Source of the DNA: Paraburkholderia gardini
Lineage (GTDB): Bacteria > Pseudomonadota > Gammaproteobacteria > Burkholderiales > Burkholderiaceae
Length of the DNA stretch: 64,000 nt
Assembly: GCF_907164575.1 (NCBI RefSeq)
Contig: NZ_CAJQYY010000022.1
Span: 1-64,000, forward strand
Reading direction: 5' to 3'
Shown: positions 62,687 through 64,000 of the stretch, piece after piece
Layout: each line of letters opens with the position of its first letter
Numbering within the stretch: position 1 is the first letter of the stretch
The notes under the pieces: model-generated
The model's input: the letters and a program-made list of their open reading frames with translations, nothing else
The model's database searches: none
Told to the model about the DNA's origin: nothing
Translations under genes and position numbers: made by a program

Positions 62687-64000
62687 TCACGCCCTTTCAA
62701 GCACCGCCATTTCACGCACGATCACCAGCAGCATGGAAAGGCTCGATCCACCCGTTGCACGCAGATCGGCAAGCAGCCGCGCGTAGCGTTCAAGCGCGGA
62801 TTTGCGCTTTGCGTCCCACGTCTCGACCATCGACTCCGACGTATCGTGCTCTGAAGCAGAAGCAAGCGCACTGGTTGTCAATGCGCGTTTCAGGCGTGCC
62901 AGTTCGGCGAGCGCCGCCGCGCGCGCAAGCATATCCCAGTGTGTCGGCGTTGGTAGCGCCATCGCGCGTTCGGCAATCCAGCTATAGTTCAGCCGCGTGC
63001 CAAGTGCGAAGTACACACCTGCGACGAGTTCGAGATTGCGATTACACGTTGCCGCCACCTCGGCAATATCGAGCAGCTCGGCCGAAATTCCGCCGCTCGC
63101 CACACGCAATGCCAGTTCGCTATCGACGCCCGCGTCCACCAGTACGCGCTGACGCTCCGATAACCCTTCCATATCGGCCTGCGGCAACAGCGCCGGCAGT
63201 TGTGGCGCGAGTCTCTGCACCGCCTCGCGACACCGGCCAAGCAGATCCGCAACGCCGCCATCCTGCACGGCGCCAAGCTGAAGTTGCCGCATGAACCAGA
63301 GCGCGGCACGCTCGAGAAGGTGCGTGACCTCGACGAACATGCGTGCCTGGACATCGTCGGCGACGCGGTTATCCAGTGCATCGATCTGCTGCCACACCGC
63401 ATTCAGGTCGAAGACGTCGCGCCCCATGATGCACGCACGCACGATATCACCAGGTTTCGCATCGGTCTCTTCCATCAGCCGATGCACGAATGCACAGCCA
63501 ACCCGGTTCACGAGTGCGTTCGTCAGATGCGTCGCCAGAATTTCACGCTTTAGCGGATGTTGCGTCATCGGCGCGCTAAAGCGCTTTTGCAACGGCTGCG
63601 GGAAGTAGTCGACCAGCATGTCCGCCACCAGAGGATCTTCAGGCATGTCGGATTCAAGCAGCGCATCGTAGAGCCACATCTTGCTGTAGGCGAGCAGCAC
63701 CGCGCGCTCGGGCGTGGTCAATCCCTGCTTGCCCGCCTGGCGCTCCGCGATTTCTTCGTCGGTCGGCAGGAATTCGATCACGCGGTTAAGGCGGCCAGCC
63801 CGCTCCAGCCAGCGCATCAGGCGCACCTCGGTGTCCAGCATCTCGACGCCATAGCGCCCTGCAATCGAGAGCGCCTGGGTTTGATAGTAGTTGTCGCGCA
63901 GCACCAACAGCCCGACCTCGTCGGTCATTTCGGCAAGCAGCGCATTGCGCTGCTTCTCCGTCATCTCGCCGTCGGCGACTACAAGACCTAGCAGGATCTT
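62687..64000 (-). CDS. gdhB: NAD-specific glutamate dehydrogenase, C-terminal part
   Basis: Partial: the frame is open through the right edge (upstream codons read ILLGLVVADGE before MTEKQRN). 437 residues are in the window, the C-terminal segment of the 180-kDa class NAD-glutamate dehydrogenase of about 1,600 residues, recognisable by LLVLRDNYYQTQALSI, RLMRWLERAGRLNRVIEFLP and TPERAVLLAYSKMWLYDALL. Converts glutamate to 2-oxoglutarate and ammonia, with NAD. The catalytic domain itself lies outside the window. Confidence 0.92.
   Translation of the reverse strand, partial: KILLGLVVADGEMTEKQRNALLAEMTDEVGLLVLRDNYYQTQALSIAGRYGVEMLDTEVRLMRWLERAGRLNRVIEFLPTDEEIAERQAGKQGLTTPERAVLLAYSKMWLYDALLESDMPEDPLVADMLVDYFPQPLQKRFSAPMTQHPLKREILATHLTNALVNRVGCAFVHRLMEETDAKPGDIVRACIMGRDVFDLNAVWQQIDALDNRVADDVQARMFVEVTHLLERAALWFMRQLQLGAVQDGGVADLLGRCREAVQRLAPQLPALLPQADMEGLSERQRVLVDAGVDSELALRVASGGISAELLDIAEVAATCNRNLELVAGVYFALGTRLNYSWIAERAMALPTPTHWDMLARAAALAELARLKRALTTSALASASEHDTSESMVETWDAKRKSALERYARLLADLRATGGSSLSMLLVIVREMAVLERA

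Overview
The window is 64 kb of high-GC DNA with dense, mostly short-spaced genes in both orientations. Gene content points to a member of the Burkholderiaceae, most likely the Paraburkholderia/Caballeronia/Burkholderia group. Evidence for this is a bpeT-llpE-bpeEF-oprC (ceoAB-opcM type) efflux locus, a small DUF4148 protein, a bifunctional QuiC-type dehydroshikimate dehydratase, flhDC, a 180-kDa-type NAD-glutamate dehydrogenase and a very large share of LysR regulators. I saw no rRNA, tRNA, CRISPR array, insertion sequence, phage or plasmid gene. It reads as a metabolic and regulatory stretch of a chromosome.

Layout. 0.1-8 kb: redox and stress genes with their regulators (two SDR oxidoreductases, LysR regulators, a MocR regulator divergent from a GNAT/azoreductase/AhpD-like operon, a universal stress protein). 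8-12 kb: D-tartrate utilisation (dctA, tarD, divergent LysR). 12-16.6 kb: a fructose-type ABC importer with ROK regulator (frcBCA-frcR). 16.6-25.2 kb: a five-gene operon for galactoside uptake and hydrolysis (two permeases, binding protein, GH42 beta-galactosidase, ATPase) with a divergent LacI regulator and a LysR regulator. 25.2-28.6 kb: zinc alcohol dehydrogenase, FAD amine oxidase, TetR. 28.9-33.2 kb: a lipase resembling the Gram-positive family I.5, then divergent quinate/shikimate genes (aroE-like dehydrogenase and quiC). 33.4-34.6 kb: small proteins. 34.6-40.3 kb: 4-hydroxyproline catabolism (epimerase, three-subunit D-hydroxyproline dehydrogenase, deaminase, AraC/PAS regulator). 40.3-46.9 kb: orphan response regulator, DHA2 exporter, DoxX, FucU-like mutarotase, SnoaL/XRE pair, 2OG oxygenase. 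47-50 kb: flhDC and mntH. 50.2-58.3 kb: RND efflux operon with LysR. 58.5-64 kb: small exported and membrane proteins, GntR with TauE/DUF1634 transporter, a CDF cation transporter and the C-terminal part of NAD-glutamate dehydrogenase.

How it works together. Most catabolic modules couple uptake, one or two committed enzymes and a divergently transcribed regulator, feeding tartrate, fructose, galactosides, quinate/shikimate and hydroxyproline into central metabolism, a typical plant- or soil-associated profile. In many of the divergent intergenic regions I could read a perfect or near-perfect inverted repeat that is a plausible operator. The clearest are a pair of 15-bp sites in mirror orientation between the hydroxyproline operons, a 16-bp LacI palindrome before the galactoside operon, and a 27-bp inverted repeat placed at the predicted start of the flhDC transcript.

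The most unusual coding items are the family I.5-like lipase with a changed zinc ligand, an LlpE protein whose nucleophile serine is aspartate, a response regulator lacking two conserved receiver residues, a FucU-like protein with a repeat-derived tail, and a small membrane protein that needs a +1 frameshift to be read through.
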